This document shows, piece after piece, positions 8,800-21,081 of a stretch of DNA of 64,000 bases (the stretch's first letter is position 1; the number at the start of each line of letters is the position of its first letter). The stretch comes from Afipia sp. OHSU_II-C1 (GTDB lineage Bacteria; Pseudomonadota; Alphaproteobacteria; Rhizobiales; Xanthobacteraceae): the NCBI RefSeq assembly GCF_000497575.1, contig NZ_APJI01000004.1, positions 62,001 through 126,000 on the forward strand, given 5' to 3'. Position numbers and translations under genes: made by a program. The notes below the pieces were generated by a model, which saw nothing but the letters and a program-made list of their open reading frames with translations, was not told the origin of the DNA and searched no databases.

Positions 8800-11340
8800 A
8801 TGATGGTTGGATTGCGAGTGCTACGGGGCGGTTTGGCCGCTGCCCTGATCATGTTTGCTTTGCCGGTTGCCGCGGTGGCGACCGCTTCGCTCGTATCGTC
8901 GCAGGCTGTTGCCCAGACCGCGGCTTCCATTGGCGTCGAAGGCAACCGCCGGATCGAGGCCGATACCATCCGTTCCTATTTTAAGCCGGGTCCGAGCGGG
9001 CGCCTTGACAGCGCGCGCATCGACGACGGCCTGAAGGCCCTGATCGAGACCGGCCTGTTCCAGGATGTGAAGATCAACCAGGCTGGCGGCCGGCTGGTCG
9101 TTGTGGTCGTTGAAAACCCCGTCATTGGCCGGGTCGCCTTCGAAGGCAACAAGAAGGTCAAGGACGAGCAGCTCACGGCCGAAGTGCAGTCCAAAGCCCG
9201 CGGAACCCTGTCGCGGGCGATGGTTCAGTCCGACACTGCGCGTATCACCGAAATCTATCGCCGCAACGGCCGTTACGACGTCAAGGTCGAACCCAAGATC
9301 ATCGAGCAGCCGAACAACCGCGTCGATCTCGTTTTCGAGATCACCGAAGGCGCGAAGACCGGTGTGAAGTCGATCGAATTCGTCGGCAATCAGGCCTATT
9401 CGGCCTATCGCCTGCGGGACGTCATCAAGACCCGCGAAACCAACTTCCTGAGCTTCCTGGGCTCCAACGACGTTTATGACCCGGACCGTATTGAGGCCGA
9501 CCGCGATATCCTGCGCCGGTTCTACCTCAAGAACGGCTACGCCGACGTTCAGATCGTTGCCGCGCTGACCGAGTACGATCCGGAGCGCAAGGGCTTCCTC
9601 GTGACCTTCAAGATCGAGGAAGGCCAGCAGTACCGCGTCGGTTCTGTCGACTTCCAGTCCAGCATCGCCTCGCTCGACGGCAATTCGTTCCGCAGCCTTT
9701 CGCGCGTCAGCGTCGGTTCGGTCTACAACGCCGAAGCCGTGGAAAAGTCGGTCGAGGAGATGACGGTCGAAGCGTCACGGCGCGGCTATGCCTTCGCGTC
9801 GGTGAAGCCGCGTGGCGACCGCAACTTCGAGGCGCACACCGTGTCGATCGTGTTTGCGATCGAAGAGGGCCCGCGCGTCTACATCGAGCGAATCAACGTT
9901 CGCGGCAACACGCGAACACGCGACTACGTCATCCGCCGCGAGTTCGATATTTCGGAAGGCGACGCATACAACCGTGCGCTGGTCGATCGCGCCGAGCGCC
10001 GCCTCAAGAACCTCGACTACTTCAAGACGGTCAAGATCATCTCCGAGCCGGGCTCGTCGTCCGATCGCGTTGTTCTGAACGTCGATGTTGAAGAAAAGTC
10101 GACCGGCGACTTCTCGGTGTCCGGTGGTTATTCGACGGCGGACGGCTTCCTCGGCGAAGTCAGCGTCTCGGAGCGTAACCTGCTGGGCCGCGGCCTTTAT
10201 GCGAAGGCGTCCGTACAGTACGGCCAGCGCACGCAAGGCTACTCGCTGTCGTTCGTCGAGCCCTATCTGCTCGGCTACCGCGTCGCGCTGGGTCTCGACT
10301 TCTATCAGCGCAAGCAGCTCGCTTCGAATTACGTGTCGTATGACTCGAAAACGATCGGTTTCAGCCCGCGTCTCGGCTTCCAGCTCCGCGAAGACCTGAA
10401 CCTGCAGCTGCGTTACTCGATCTCGCGGCAGGAAATCACGCTGCCGGACTATCTCAAGAACTGTAATAACTTTGACGGCACGCTCGGATACTTCCCAACC
10501 CCAGGCTACATCAATGCCGGTGGATCGACGGCGTCTATCCCGGGAGCGACCTATGGCGGTCCGTTCAGCGGAGTGCTTGGCGGCAACAACTGTTTGGTTG
10601 ACGGCGAAGCCTCGGTTGCTGTGAAGCAGGGACTTGCCAACGGCGCGGTTGTTACATCGGCGGTGGGTTACACGCTTGCCTACAACACGCTCGACAACAA
10701 CAAGGATCCAACCAGCGGTCTTCTCGCGACCCTCAATCAGGATTTCGCGGGTGTTGGCGGCGATGTGGGCTACCTGAAGACGACCGGCGACGTGAAGCTC
10801 TACACGCCGATCGTGTCCGATATCGTCGGCGTGCTGCGCCTGCAGGGCGGCGTGCTGACCGATACCGGCAAGGGCATCCGCATGCTGGATCACTTCCAGA
10901 TGGGTCCGAACCTCGTCCGCGGCTTCGCGCCGGTGGGCATCGGTCCGCGCGACGTCACCAACTTCTCTCAGACGGGGTATGGTGATGCGCTCGGCGGCAC
11001 CAAGTACTGGGGCGCTTCGGCTGAATTGCAGATGCCGTTCTGGTTCCTGCCCAAGGAAATTGGCTTGAAGGGCGCTGTCTATGCCGACGCTGGTTCGGTG
11101 TTCGGCTACGAAGGTGTGACCTCGCTTATTGGCGGCTGTAACGGGACACCGATACAAAATGCCCAGAATCAGTGTCTGACGGTCGGCGCGGACAATGGGT
11201 TGATCCGCACCTCGGTCGGTGTGGGCCTGATCTGGCAGTCGCCATTCGGACCGCTGCGCTTCGACTACGCCATCCCGCTGACCAAGGATAAGTACGACCG
11301 GACGCAGGAATTCCGGTTCGGTGGTGGTACGTCATTCTGA
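8800..11340 (+). CDS. bamA: Outer membrane protein assembly factor BamA
   Basis: Omp85-family core of the BAM complex. A signal peptide ends near AQTAAS; five POTRA repeats follow (first: IGVEGNRRIEADTIRSYF), then a C-terminal 16-strand beta-barrel ending in the expected terminal Phe (FGGGTSF). The barrel also holds the Omp85 motif FDYAIPL near the C-terminus. The frame is open to a TTG at 8719, but tandem ATGs at 8800 and 8803 begin a normal signal peptide and are preceded by AAGGGCG, so 8800 is chosen (846 residues). A loop insertion around 10450-10620 is rich in Gly, Asn and Ser. Confidence 0.96.
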   Translation: MMVGLRVLRGGLAAALIMFALPVAAVATASLVSSQAVAQTAASIGVEGNRRIEADTIRSYFKPGPSGRLDSARIDDGLKALIETGLFQDVKINQAGGRLVVVVVENPVIGRVAFEGNKKVKDEQLTAEVQSKARGTLSRAMVQSDTARITEIYRRNGRYDVKVEPKIIEQPNNRVDLVFEITEGAKTGVKSIEFVGNQAYSAYRLRDVIKTRETNFLSFLGSNDVYDPDRIEADRDILRRFYLKNGYADVQIVAALTEYDPERKGFLVTFKIEEGQQYRVGSVDFQSSIASLDGNSFRSLSRVSVGSVYNAEAVEKSVEEMTVEASRRGYAFASVKPRGDRNFEAHTVSIVFAIEEGPRVYIERINVRGNTRTRDYVIRREFDISEGDAYNRALVDRAERRLKNLDYFKTVKIISEPGSSSDRVVLNVDVEEKSTGDFSVSGGYSTADGFLGEVSVSERNLLGRGLYAKASVQYGQRTQGYSLSFVEPYLLGYRVALGLDFYQRKQLASNYVSYDSKTIGFSPRLGFQLREDLNLQLRYSISRQEITLPDYLKNCNNFDGTLGYFPTPGYINAGGSTASIPGATYGGPFSGVLGGNNCLVDGEASVAVKQGLANGAVVTSAVGYTLAYNTLDNNKDPTSGLLATLNQDFAGVGGDVGYLKTTGDVKLYTPIVSDIVGVLRLQGGVLTDTGKGIRMLDHFQMGPNLVRGFAPVGIGPRDVTNFSQTGYGDALGGTKYWGASAELQMPFWFLPKEIGLKGAVYADAGSVFGYEGVTSLIGGCNGTPIQNAQNQCLTVGADNGLIRTSVGVGLIWQSPFGPLRFDYAIPLTKDKYDRTQEFRFGGGTSF

Positions 11341-11367
11341 GCTCATAAAGAGCTCGCACTTCGAAAC

Positions 11368-11399
11368 AGCGGGTTCCAGCCATCCGGTTGGGACCCGCT
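11368..11399 (+). terminator. Hairpin after bamA
   Basis: AGCGGGTTCC (11368-11377) pairs with GGGACCCGCT (11390-11399) with one G-U pair, closing a 12-base loop. The following bases, CGACTATTTTGTTG, are moderately T-rich. It is a plausible intrinsic terminator or attenuator between bamA and lpxD. lpxD would then need its own promoter or read-through. Confidence 0.45.
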
Positions 11400-11484
11400 C
11401 GACTATTTTGTTGCAGGCATTTTCCTTCTGCGGTCCGGAGTTGGTGTCGCGGGAAAATGCATTTTCCTGACCGCGGCGGATCGA

Positions 11485-12570
11485 ATGACGCAGAGGACAT
11501 TCTTTAAACGTCCTTCACCGGTGACGCTGGCAGAGCTTGCCGCGCTGACCGGAGCCCAGCTTGCCGATGCATCGCAAGCCGAAAGGGTCATTGCGGGAGC
11601 GGCGTCGCTGGACCGGGCTGGGCCCGGTCACCTGACATTTTGCGAAAACAAGAAGTACGCCGCCCAGCTTGAGCAAACCCACGCTGGTGCCTGTCTGGTC
11701 AACGAGCGGCTGGAGGGCAGCGTTCCCCCGCATGTCGCCGTTCTGCGCGTTGCGGAGCCTTACAAGGCCTTTGTTACGGCCATGCGCGCCCTTTATCCCG
11801 ATACGCTGCGGCCCGCCTCGTGGTTCGACAACAGCGGGGTCGCGGCGGCTGCCGTGGTGCATCCATCGGCGTATCTCGAGGACGACGTGGTGGTCGATCC
11901 GCTGGCGGTGATCGGGCCGGACGTCGAAATCGGGTCCGGTACCGTGATTGCCTCAGGTGCGGTGATCGGAGCGGGTGTCCGGATCGGCCGGGATTGCCAT
12001 ATCGGCGCGAACGCATCGGTCCTTTGTGCCTTTATCGGTAACGATGTCATCATCCATCCGGGGTGCCGGATCGGGCAGGACGGGTTTGGGTACCTGATGG
12101 GCGCGAAGGGGCATGTGAAGGTGCCGCAGGCGGGCCGGGTGATCATCCAGAACGGTGTCGAGATCGGCGCGGGCTGCGCCATCGACCGCGGGGCGCTCAA
12201 CGACACCGTCATCGGCGAGGGCAGCAAGATCGACAACTTGGTCCAGATCGGCCACAACGTGGTCATCGGCCGCAACTGTGTCGTGGTCAGCCAGAGCGGA
12301 ATTGCCGGCAGTTCGACATTGGGCGACGGCGTCGTCCTGGGCGCGCGCGCCGGCATCAGCGATCACGCCACCATCGGCGACGGAACGCAGATCGCGGCAC
12401 GCAGCAGCGTCGTCGGCGAAGTGCCGCCGGGCGCGCGCTGGGGCGGTTCGCCGGCCAAGCCTATCAAGCAGTTCTTCCGCGAGCTGTTTGAGGTGGAGCG
12501 CCTCGGCCGCGAAGGCAGTGCGAAATTGAAATCGAAGCCGTCCGGTTCGGGCGACGAGGAACAGAGATAA
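11485..12570 (+). CDS. lpxD: UDP-3-O-(3-hydroxyacyl)glucosamine N-acyltransferase
   Basis: Third step of lipid A synthesis: N-acylation from hydroxyacyl-ACP. A short N-terminal uridine-binding domain (about 1-110) is followed by a left-handed beta-helix of hexapeptide repeats (for example [20 protein letters not shown]). The catalytic His region is HNVVIG. The C-terminal helix is long ([14 protein letters not shown]). The stop TAA shares its last base with the fabZ ATG, so the two are tightly coupled. At 361 residues it has the usual length. Confidence 0.96.
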   Translation: MTQRTFFKRPSPVTLAELAALTGAQLADASQAERVIAGAASLDRAGPGHLTFCENKKYAAQLEQTHAGACLVNERLEGSVPPHVAVLRVAEPYKAFVTAMRALYPDTLRPASWFDNSGVAAAAVVHPSAYLEDDVVVDPLAVIGPDVEIGSGTVIASGAVIGAGVRIGRDCHIGANASVLCAFIGNDVIIHPGCRIGQDGFGYLMGAKGHVKVPQAGRVIIQNGVEIGAGCAIDRGALNDTVIGEGSKIDNLVQIGHNVVIGRNCVVVSQSGIAGSSTLGDGVVLGARAGISDHATIGDGTQIAARSSVVGEVPPGARWGGSPAKPIKQFFRELFEVERLGREGSAKLKSKPSGSGDEEQR

Positions 12571-13028
12571 TGGACGAGAAGGCGCCAATCACCATCGAGG
12601 CGGTGGACATCGGGCAGATCCTGAAGACGCTGCCGCATCGCTATCCCATGCTGCTGATCGATCGCGTGATCGATATCCGCAAGGACTTCAGCGGTATCGG
12701 CATCAAGAATGTCTCGGTCAACGAGCCCGTATTCCAGGGGCACTTTCCGAACCGGCCGATTTATCCGGGCGTGCTGATGATCGAAGGCATGGCGCAGACC
12801 GCGGGGGTCATCGGCATGCTGTCGACCGAAACTGATCGCCCGACGGCGGTCTATTTCCTCACGATCGACAAGTGCAAGTTTCGCAAACCGACGGGGCCGG
12901 GGAATATCATCGAGTATCACATGCGGCTGGTCACGCGCCGGCGCGACATGTGGTGGTTTCACGGCGACGCCAAGGTCAACGGTGAAATCGTCGCTCAGGC
13001 CGATGTCGGTGCGATGCTGGCCGACTGA
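12570..13028 (+). CDS. fabZ: 3-hydroxyacyl-[acyl-carrier-protein] dehydratase FabZ
   Basis: Dehydrates 3-hydroxyacyl-ACP in fatty acid elongation, competing with LpxD and LpxA for the same substrates. Hot-dog fold; catalytic His58 lies in FQGHFPNRP and Glu72 in [10 protein letters not shown]. The length of 152 residues is standard. Its start overlaps the lpxD stop by one base. The lpxD-fabZ-lpxA order is highly conserved and balances membrane phospholipid against lipid A. Confidence 0.97.
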   Translation: MDEKAPITIEAVDIGQILKTLPHRYPMLLIDRVIDIRKDFSGIGIKNVSVNEPVFQGHFPNRPIYPGVLMIEGMAQTAGVIGMLSTETDRPTAVYFLTIDKCKFRKPTGPGNIIEYHMRLVTRRRDMWWFHGDAKVNGEIVAQADVGAMLAD

Positions 13029-13172
13029 CCCGTCTGTCATTGTGCGTAACAATTGATGACCGCGCCCGTGTCGCCTTTCACTCCTTATGCCGGACGGGCT
13101 TGCATTATAACGGCGTTTTATCGTCTGCACGCGTCCCTCGGCGGGTGAAGGATATGCAGGCAAGAGGAATTG

Positions 13173-14003
13173 ATGAGCAAGATCGATCCAACTGCGCGAA
13201 TTGAGGATGGAGCCGTCATCGGCGACGGCGTCACCATCGGGCCTTACTGTGTGATCGGGCCGAACGTGACGATCGGCGCGGACTGCAAGCTGCACGCTCA
13301 TGTCAACATCGGCGGTTACACGACACTCGGCGCCGGCTGCGCGGTGTTTCCATTTGCGTCACTCGGAATGGCGCCGCAGGATCTTGGCTATCGCGACGAA
13401 CCGACCACGCTCGACATCGGCGAGGGCTGCATCATCCGCGAAAGCGTGACCATGAATGTTGGCACCGTCAAAGGCGGCGGCAAGACGCGCGTCGGCAAGC
13501 GCGGTTTCTTCATGGCTTATTCCCATATCGGTCACGACTGCCTCGTCGGAGACAATGTGATCTTCGCCAACAGCGCGACGCTGGGCGGTCATTGCGAGAT
13601 CGGCGACTTCGTCTATTTCGGCGGCCTCTCGGCGGCACATCAGTTCGTCCGGATCGGGCATCAGGCCATGATCGGCGGTGTCTCCGGTCTACGTCACGAC
13701 GTCATTCCATATGGACTTGCGAGCGGCCAGTTCGCGCATCTCGAAGGCATGAATGTGGTCGGCATGCGCCGCCGCGGATTCAGTCACAAGCGCTTGCAGG
13801 TGGTGCGCGACTTCTACCAGCAGCTGTTTCATGGCGGCGGTATCTTCGCCGAACGGCTTGAAGCGCTGCGGCCGATGGGAAGTGCCGATCCGGCGATCGC
13901 CGAGATACTGACCTTCATCGACAACGGCATCAAACGGCCGCTCTGCATGGCGCACAACAATCCCAACAAACCCTCAGAGCGCGCTCACCTCGAACAGCGA
14001 TGA
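13173..14003 (+). CDS. lpxA: UDP-N-acetylglucosamine O-acyltransferase
   Basis: First, reversible step of lipid A synthesis. Left-handed beta-helix of hexapeptide repeats from residue 1 (IDPTARIEDGAVIGDGVTIG) with the catalytic His in YSHIGHDCLVG. The C-terminal helical domain begins about residue 190. ATG 13173 is chosen over the TTG three bases before it; AGAGGA precedes it. At 276 residues it is slightly longer than the E. coli enzyme (262). The stop overlaps the lpxI start by four bases. Confidence 0.96.
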   Translation: MSKIDPTARIEDGAVIGDGVTIGPYCVIGPNVTIGADCKLHAHVNIGGYTTLGAGCAVFPFASLGMAPQDLGYRDEPTTLDIGEGCIIRESVTMNVGTVKGGGKTRVGKRGFFMAYSHIGHDCLVGDNVIFANSATLGGHCEIGDFVYFGGLSAAHQFVRIGHQAMIGGVSGLRHDVIPYGLASGQFAHLEGMNVVGMRRRGFSHKRLQVVRDFYQQLFHGGGIFAERLEALRPMGSADPAIAEILTFIDNGIKRPLCMAHNNPNKPSERAHLEQR

Positions 14004-14854
14004 TGACACCTCCCGCATTGTCCTCGACAGTCGGCATCGTTGCGGGAAGCGGAGTGCTGCCGTTTTCGGTCGCAGAGCTGTTGCAGGCGCGGGGGATCGC
14101 GCCGTTTCTGTTCGCGATCCGCGGCTTCTGCGATCCGGTGCGGGTCGCGCAATATCCTCATCACTGGGTCGCACTCGGTCAGGTCGGGCGGCTGACGCGC
14201 CTGATGCGGTCCGAAGGTTGCCGCGAGATCGTATTCATCGGTGGCCTGGTCAGACCCGCGCTATCCGAGATTCGTCTGGACTGGGGCACGCTGCGCGCCA
14301 TCCCGGCGATTGCTGCGGCATTGCGAGGCGGCGACGATCATCTGCTGACCGGTGTCAGCCGCATCTTCGAGCGCCATGGAATTCGCGTCGTCGGCATTCA
14401 GGACGTCGCGCCCGAACTGCTGATGCCGGAGGGCAGCCTCACACGCCGCACCCCCGATGCCGAGGCCGTCGCCGATATCGCCAAGGCGCGTGAACTGATG
14501 CGCGCGATCAGTCCTTTCGACGTCGGTCAGGGCGTTGTCGTGATCGATGGCCATGTGGTCGCCGTTGAAGACATCGAGGGGACGGACGGGCTTCTGGCGC
14601 GGGTGGCGCGGCTGCGTGCGGAAAAAAGAATCCGCGCCAAACCGGGACGCGGCGTGCTGGTCAAAATGCCAAAGGCGCAACAGGATTTGCGCTTCGATCT
14701 TCCCACGCTTGGTCCGAAGACCATCGACGGCGTCATTGCCGCCGGGCTGGCAGGTATCGGTATCGTTGCCGGACACACCCTCGTTGCCGAGGCGGATGTG
14801 ATGACCGCGAAGGCGGATCAGGCGGGGCTCTTTGTCACGGGATTGCCGCTGTGA
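14000..14854 (+). CDS. lpxI: UDP-2,3-diacylglucosamine diphosphatase LpxI
   Basis: Hydrolyses UDP-2,3-diacylglucosamine to lipid X, the step done by LpxH in gammaproteobacteria. The 284-residue DUF1009-type protein starts with VGIVAGSGVLPFSVAE and contains the family region DVGQGVVVIDGHVVAVEDIEGTD (split here between the two LpxI domains). ATG 14000 overlaps the lpxA stop, and the stop overlaps the lpxB start in GTGA, placing it between its pathway neighbours. Confidence 0.95.
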   Translation: MMTPPALSSTVGIVAGSGVLPFSVAELLQARGIAPFLFAIRGFCDPVRVAQYPHHWVALGQVGRLTRLMRSEGCREIVFIGGLVRPALSEIRLDWGTLRAIPAIAAALRGGDDHLLTGVSRIFERHGIRVVGIQDVAPELLMPEGSLTRRTPDAEAVADIAKARELMRAISPFDVGQGVVVIDGHVVAVEDIEGTDGLLARVARLRAEKRIRAKPGRGVLVKMPKAQQDLRFDLPTLGPKTIDGVIAAGLAGIGIVAGHTLVAEADVMTAKADQAGLFVTGLPL

Positions 14855-16026
14855 GCACGAGCGGGAGCGATGCGCGCAAGTCTCCGACGATATTTCTGAT
14901 CGCAGCCGAGGAGTCCGGCGACCGGCTCGGCTCGGGCCTGATCAAGGCCTTGCGCGCGCGGCTTGGACCGGCGGCGAAGATCGTCGGAGTTGGCGGGCGT
15001 CACATGGCCGAGCAGGGCGTGCCGTCGCTGTTTCCCACCGATGAGCTGTCGATCATCGGTCTTGCGGCGATTCCGAAACGCCTTCCCATGATCCTGCGCA
15101 GGATTCGCGAGACGACCGATGCCGTCCTGAAGGAGCGGCCCGACATTCTGGTCATCATCGACAGTCCGGATTTCACCCATCGCGTGGCGCGCCGCGTTCG
15201 TGCCCGCAATCCATCGATCCCGATTGTCGACTACGTATCGCCCACGGTGTGGGTGTGGCGGCCAGGACGCGCGCGCAAAATGCGCGCGTATGTCGACCGG
15301 CTTCTGGCCGTCCTGCCGTTCGAGCCGGAGATCCATCGCAAGCTGGGCGGCCCGCCGTGCACCTATGTCGGTCATCCGCTGCTGGATGAACTCGATACGT
15401 TGCGGCCCAACGATGATGAACGGAAGCATCGCCTGGCGCAGCCGCCGTCGTTGCTGGTGTTGCCTGGCAGCCGGCGCAGCGAGATCAAACGCAACATGGC
15501 GATTTTCGGCGATACGTTGCGCTTGTTGCGGGCGCAGGGTGTTGCGTTCGAGCCCGTGCTGCCGACGATCCCCGGTTTGCTGGACAGGGTTCGCGCCGCT
15601 GCAGCGGATTGGCCGGTGCAGCCAAGGATCGTTGTCAGCGATGACGACAAGAAAGCCGCGTTTCGGAGCGCACGCGCCGCTTTGGCGAAGTCCGGCACCG
15701 TGACGCTTGAACTGGCGCTCGCTGGTGTGCCGATGGTGACCGCCTATCGCGTCACCGAGGTCGAGGCCTTCATCGCCCGGCGCGTCATCAAAACCTCCTC
15801 GATCATTCTGGCGAACATCATTCTCGGAGAGAATGTGATTCCGGAATTTCTGCAGCAGGATTTCACGGCAGAGAAACTTGCACCGGCGTTGCGGGACATT
15901 CTGGCGGATACGCCCGCACGGCAGCGGCAGGTGGATGCGTTCGCCCGTCTGGAAGCGATCATGTCCACGGGCGGTAAGCCGCCCAGCGAGCTGGCGGCGG
16001 ACGGGGTTATCGCGATGCTGCGCTGA
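14851..16026 (+). CDS. lpxB: Lipid A disaccharide synthase
   Basis: GT19 glycosyltransferase that joins lipid X and UDP-diacylglucosamine. Motifs include LIAAEESGDRLGSGLIKAL near the N-terminus (family AGExSGD), DSPDFTHRVARRV, and SPTVWVWRPGRA. C-terminal LLVLPGSRRSEI binds the nucleotide. The start is GTG overlapping the lpxI stop. At 391 residues it is complete. It is the last gene of the envelope block and is followed by a strong terminator. Confidence 0.96.
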   Translation: MSTSGSDARKSPTIFLIAAEESGDRLGSGLIKALRARLGPAAKIVGVGGRHMAEQGVPSLFPTDELSIIGLAAIPKRLPMILRRIRETTDAVLKERPDILVIIDSPDFTHRVARRVRARNPSIPIVDYVSPTVWVWRPGRARKMRAYVDRLLAVLPFEPEIHRKLGGPPCTYVGHPLLDELDTLRPNDDERKHRLAQPPSLLVLPGSRRSEIKRNMAIFGDTLRLLRAQGVAFEPVLPTIPGLLDRVRAAAADWPVQPRIVVSDDDKKAAFRSARAALAKSGTVTLELALAGVPMVTAYRVTEVEAFIARRVIKTSSIILANIILGENVIPEFLQQDFTAEKLAPALRDILADTPARQRQVDAFARLEAIMSTGGKPPSELAADGVIAMLR

Positions 16027-16043
16027 CGTCCTGCTGTTCAACG

Positions 16044-16072
16044 AAAAGGCCGGTGCATTGCACCGGCCTTTT
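16044..16072. terminator. Bidirectional terminator between lpxB and gltA
   Basis: AAAAGGCCGGTGC pairs perfectly with GCACCGGCCTTTT (13 bp) around an ATT loop. The A-run on one side and T-run on the other make a textbook intrinsic terminator in both directions. It lies between the converging ends of lpxB and gltA. Confidence 0.88.
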
Positions 16073-16092
16073 GTCTGTAATGGCGTTTGCGC

Positions 16093-17397
16093 TTACTTGC
16101 GCTTGTCGATCCCGACGTAGTCGCGGGACGTTGCGCCAGAGTAGAGCTGGCGCGGACGGCCGATCTTCTGCTGCGGGTCCTGAATCATCTCGCTCCACTG
16201 GCTGATCCAGCCGACGGTGCGGGCGACAGCGAACAGCACGGTGAACATCGAGGTCGGGAAGCCCATCGCCTTCAGGGTGATGCCCGAATAGAAATCGACG
16301 TTCGGATAGAGCTTGCGCTGAATGAAGTATTCATCGCTCAGCGCGATCTTCTCGAGTTCCATGGCGACATGGAGCAGCGGGTCGTTCTGGTGGCCGGTTT
16401 CCGCCAGCACCTTGTGACACATCTTCTGCATGATCTTCGCGCGTGGATCGTAGTTCTTGTAGACGCGGTGACCGAAGCCCATCAGGCGGACGCTGGAGTT
16501 CTTGTCCTTCACCTTGGCGATGAATTCCGGAATCTTGTCCACGGTGCCGATCTCGGCCAGCATTTGCAGCGCGGCTTCGTTGGCGCCGCCGTGAGCGGGG
16601 CCCCACAGGCAGGCGATGCCGGCGGCGATACAGGCGAACGGGTTGGCGCCGGACGAGCCGGCGATGCGCACGGTCGAGGTCGATGCGTTCTGTTCATGGT
16701 CGGCGTGGAGAATGAAGATCTTGTCCAGCGCCTCGGCCATCACCGGGTTCACCTTGTACTCTTCACAAGGCACGCTGAAGCACATCTGCAGGAAGTTCGA
16801 CGCGTAATCGAGCGAGTTCTTCGGATACACGAAGGGCTGGCCGACGTTGTACTTATAGGCCATCGCCGCGAGCGTCGGAATCTTCGCGATCATACGCATC
16901 GAGGCAATCATGCGCTGCGTCGGATCGGAGATGTCGGTGGAGTCATTGTAGAAGGCGGCGAGGGCGCCGACCGAGGCGACCATCACGGCCATCGGGTGCG
17001 CGTCGCGGCGGAAGCCCTGGAAGAAGCGGGCCATCTGCTCGTGAACCATCGTGTGACGGGTCACGCGGTTGTCGAAATCTTCCTTCTGCGCCTTGGTCGG
17101 CAGTTCGCCGTACAGCAGCAGATAGCAGGTTTCGAGGAAGTCGCCCTTCTCGGCGAGCTGTTCGATCGGATAGCCGCGATAGAGCAGGATACCTTCGTCG
17201 CCGTCGATGTAGGTAATCTTGGATTCACAGCTGCCGGTCGACGTAAAGCCAGGATCGTAGGTGAACATCCCGGTCTGGGCGTAGAGCTTGCTGATGTCGA
17301 TAACATCAGGTCCGACCGTGCCGGACAGAACCGGGAAATCGACGGTCTTCCCTTCGACCGTCAGCGTGGCTTTTTTGGTGTTGGTCTTTGCATCCAT
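16093..17397 (-). CDS. gltA: Citrate synthase (type II)
   Basis: Condenses oxaloacetate and acetyl-CoA at entry to the TCA cycle. The 434-residue protein has the long N-terminal domain of the NADH-sensitive, hexameric type. Active-site motifs are HADHEQNAS near residue 231 and [12 protein letters not shown] near 266, with [14 protein letters not shown] and DFYSGI further on. A long open frame on the opposite strand is a shadow. It shares orientation with gltX but is separated by 161 bases, so it probably has its own promoter. Confidence 0.98.
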   Translation of the reverse strand: MDAKTNTKKATLTVEGKTVDFPVLSGTVGPDVIDISKLYAQTGMFTYDPGFTSTGSCESKITYIDGDEGILLYRGYPIEQLAEKGDFLETCYLLLYGELPTKAQKEDFDNRVTRHTMVHEQMARFFQGFRRDAHPMAVMVASVGALAAFYNDSTDISDPTQRMIASMRMIAKIPTLAAMAYKYNVGQPFVYPKNSLDYASNFLQMCFSVPCEEYKVNPVMAEALDKIFILHADHEQNASTSTVRIAGSSGANPFACIAAGIACLWGPAHGGANEAALQMLAEIGTVDKIPEFIAKVKDKNSSVRLMGFGHRVYKNYDPRAKIMQKMCHKVLAETGHQNDPLLHVAMELEKIALSDEYFIQRKLYPNVDFYSGITLKAMGFPTSMFTVLFAVARTVGWISQWSEMIQDPQQKIGRPRQLYSGATSRDYVGIDKRK

Positions 17398-17558
17398 CGT
17401 GAAGTCCCCGGTAAGTGTGGCTCAGGGCGAGTGACGCTTACGGCCATATAGGGGCGTAAGCGCTTTATTCCAGAAGTGTGGCCCGAATGGGTAGCTTATT
17501 GCTGTGTGCGCTGCAAGATAGGTGGGCTGCACCTAAAGTTTGGGCAGCCCTGCGTTAG

Positions 17559-18989
17559 CTATGAAGGGCTTTCAGCCTGATCCTGCAGGCGGTCCAGACA
17601 GGTTTGCCGCCCCAGCACCGCCAGAACGTCGAAAATGCCCGGGGAGGTGGTCCGCCCGGTCAGGGCGACACGTAACGGCTGCGCGATCGCCCCGAGCTTG
17701 AGGCTGTTTTTCTCGGCAAACTGACGCATGGCCGCCTCGGCGGCCTCGGCGGTCCACGGATTGACCGCCTCCAGCGCCGAACGGAGTTCCCCGATCAGCT
17801 TGCGCGTCTCGGATGTGAGCACCGCTGCCGCCTTGGGCTCCATCTGGAGCGGACGGTCGGCGAAGATAAAATTGGAACTGTCGACCAGTTCGAGGAGCGT
17901 CTTGGCGCGCTCTTTCAGGCCGGGCATGGCGGCCAGCAATTGGGCGCGGGTCGTGTCGTTCAGCTTGGCCCGGATGACAGCGCCGTCAGGAATGAACTGG
18001 AGCACGTCTTCGAAGCTGGCCAGCAGCGCCTTGTCGTCGGCGTTGCGAATGTAATGACCGTTGAGATTTTCGAGCTTGGCGAAATCGAACCGCGCCGCAG
18101 AACGCCCGATCGCGGGCAGGTCGAATTCCCGGATCATCTCTTCGGTCGAGAAGATTTCCTGGTCGCCATGGCTCCAGCCGAGCCGCACCAGATAGTTCCG
18201 AAGCGCCTCGGGCAGATACCCCTTGGCCCGGTAGGCATCGACGCCAAGCGCGCCATGGCGCTTGGAGAGTTTCGAGCCGTCGGGACCGTGGATCAGCGGA
18301 ATGTGAGCCATCACCGGAACGGTCCAGCCGAGCGCGTCGTAGATGTGTTTCTGCCGGGCGGCGTTGATCAGATGATCGTCGCCGCGAATAACGTGGGTCA
18401 CGCCCATGTCGTGATCGTCCACCACCACGGCGAGCATGTAGGTCGGGTTGCCGTCGGAGCGCAGCAGCACGAGGTCGTCGAGATTTTCGTTCTGCCAGAC
18501 CACGCGGCCCTGTACCTGATCCTCGATCACGGTTTCGCCGGTCTGCGGTGCACGAAGCCGGATGACGGGCTTGGCGCCGGCCGGTGCTTCCGACGGATCG
18601 CGGTCGCGCCAGCGGCCGTCGTAACGGATCGCGCGGCCCTCGGCCTTGGCGGCCTCGCGCATCTGCGTCAGTTCCTCGGCGGTCGCGTAGCACCGGTAGG
18701 CCTTGCCGTCGGCCAGCAATTGTTCGGCGACCTCACGATGCCGTGCGGCGCGGGTGAACTGATAAACCGTCTCGTCGTCCCATTCGATGCCGAGCCAATT
18801 CAGTCCATCGAGAATAGCCTCGATGGCCGCATCGGTGGAACGCTCGCGATCGGTATCCTCGATCCGCAGCAGCATCTTGCCGCCGCGCTTGCGCGCATAG
18901 AGCCAGTTGAACAGCGCGGTGCGCGCGCCGCCGATGTGGAGGAAGCCGGTCGGGGACGGCGCAAAGCGGGTAACGACAGTTTCGGTCAT
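17559..18989 (-). CDS. gltX: Glutamate-tRNA ligase
   Basis: Class I aminoacyl-tRNA synthetase charging tRNA-Glu. The HIGH-type motif is [20 protein letters not shown] and the KMSKS-type motif is KLSKRHG near residue 239. At 476 residues it is complete with the C-terminal anticodon-binding domain. It is transcribed away from glnS across a 212-base spacer. The genome therefore carries a GluRS and a GlnRS side by side. Confidence 0.97.
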   Translation of the reverse strand: MTETVVTRFAPSPTGFLHIGGARTALFNWLYARKRGGKMLLRIEDTDRERSTDAAIEAILDGLNWLGIEWDDETVYQFTRAARHREVAEQLLADGKAYRCYATAEELTQMREAAKAEGRAIRYDGRWRDRDPSEAPAGAKPVIRLRAPQTGETVIEDQVQGRVVWQNENLDDLVLLRSDGNPTYMLAVVVDDHDMGVTHVIRGDDHLINAARQKHIYDALGWTVPVMAHIPLIHGPDGSKLSKRHGALGVDAYRAKGYLPEALRNYLVRLGWSHGDQEIFSTEEMIREFDLPAIGRSAARFDFAKLENLNGHYIRNADDKALLASFEDVLQFIPDGAVIRAKLNDTTRAQLLAAMPGLKERAKTLLELVDSSNFIFADRPLQMEPKAAAVLTSETRKLIGELRSALEAVNPWTAEAAEAAMRQFAEKNSLKLGAIAQPLRVALTGRTTSPGIFDVLAVLGRQTCLDRLQDQAESPS

Positions 18990-19201
18990 TTCAGGCGGTT
19001 CGATCGATCTCGGGGAGGGTTATCGGCGGGCGTTTATCACAACAACGGCACACTGTCTCAGCACGAATTGCCCGGATTTAAAACGCGCCCAAAGCCCGAA
19101 TGCGGGCTTCGCCAGCAAAAAAGCACGGTCTGGCCAGCACCGGGCAGCACTTGGCGGGGCCTCCCGGATTTGGCACATAGGGCCCAACTGAAAGGGTACC
19201 A

Positions 19202-20875
<1,674 letters not shown>

Positions 20876-20906
20876 ATATCTCGCTGATTTGACGATTGCT
20901 CGCCGT

Positions 20907-20992
20907 CGTCATGTCCGGCCTTGTGCCGGGCATCGACGTCTTGAGATCAAGACAAGGAGACGTGGATCACCGGGACAAGCCCGGTGATGACG
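20907..20992. repeat. Long imperfect palindrome of the interspersed GTCATG...CATGAC type
   Basis: CGTCATGTCCGGCC...GTGCCGGGCATCGACGTC on the left mirrors GACGTGGATCACCGGG...CCCGGTGATGACG on the right, giving an 86-base imperfect inverted repeat between glnS and comEC. I recognise this layout as a family of intergenic repeats common in Bradyrhizobium and Rhodopseudomonas; copy number cannot be judged here. It can be read as an in-frame extension of comEC (VMSGLVPGIDV), which is an artefact. Confidence 0.75.
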
Positions 20993-21081
20993 ATCCTGTT
21001 GTTGCGCACATTCTGCTTCCGTTCCGCTATCCAGCCGGATCGCTTGCGTTAGCATTGTCTCGGCGATGCCGGAGCAACGCG

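Noticed and set aside
16087-17451. A 454-codon open frame on the plus strand across gltA
   Set aside because: It is the complement of an unmistakable citrate synthase; the translation has no recognisable motif and reflects high GC codon bias.
20896-21081. Upstream in-frame extension of comEC
   Set aside because: The bases belong to an interspersed palindrome; ATG 21082 matches the normal protein start.
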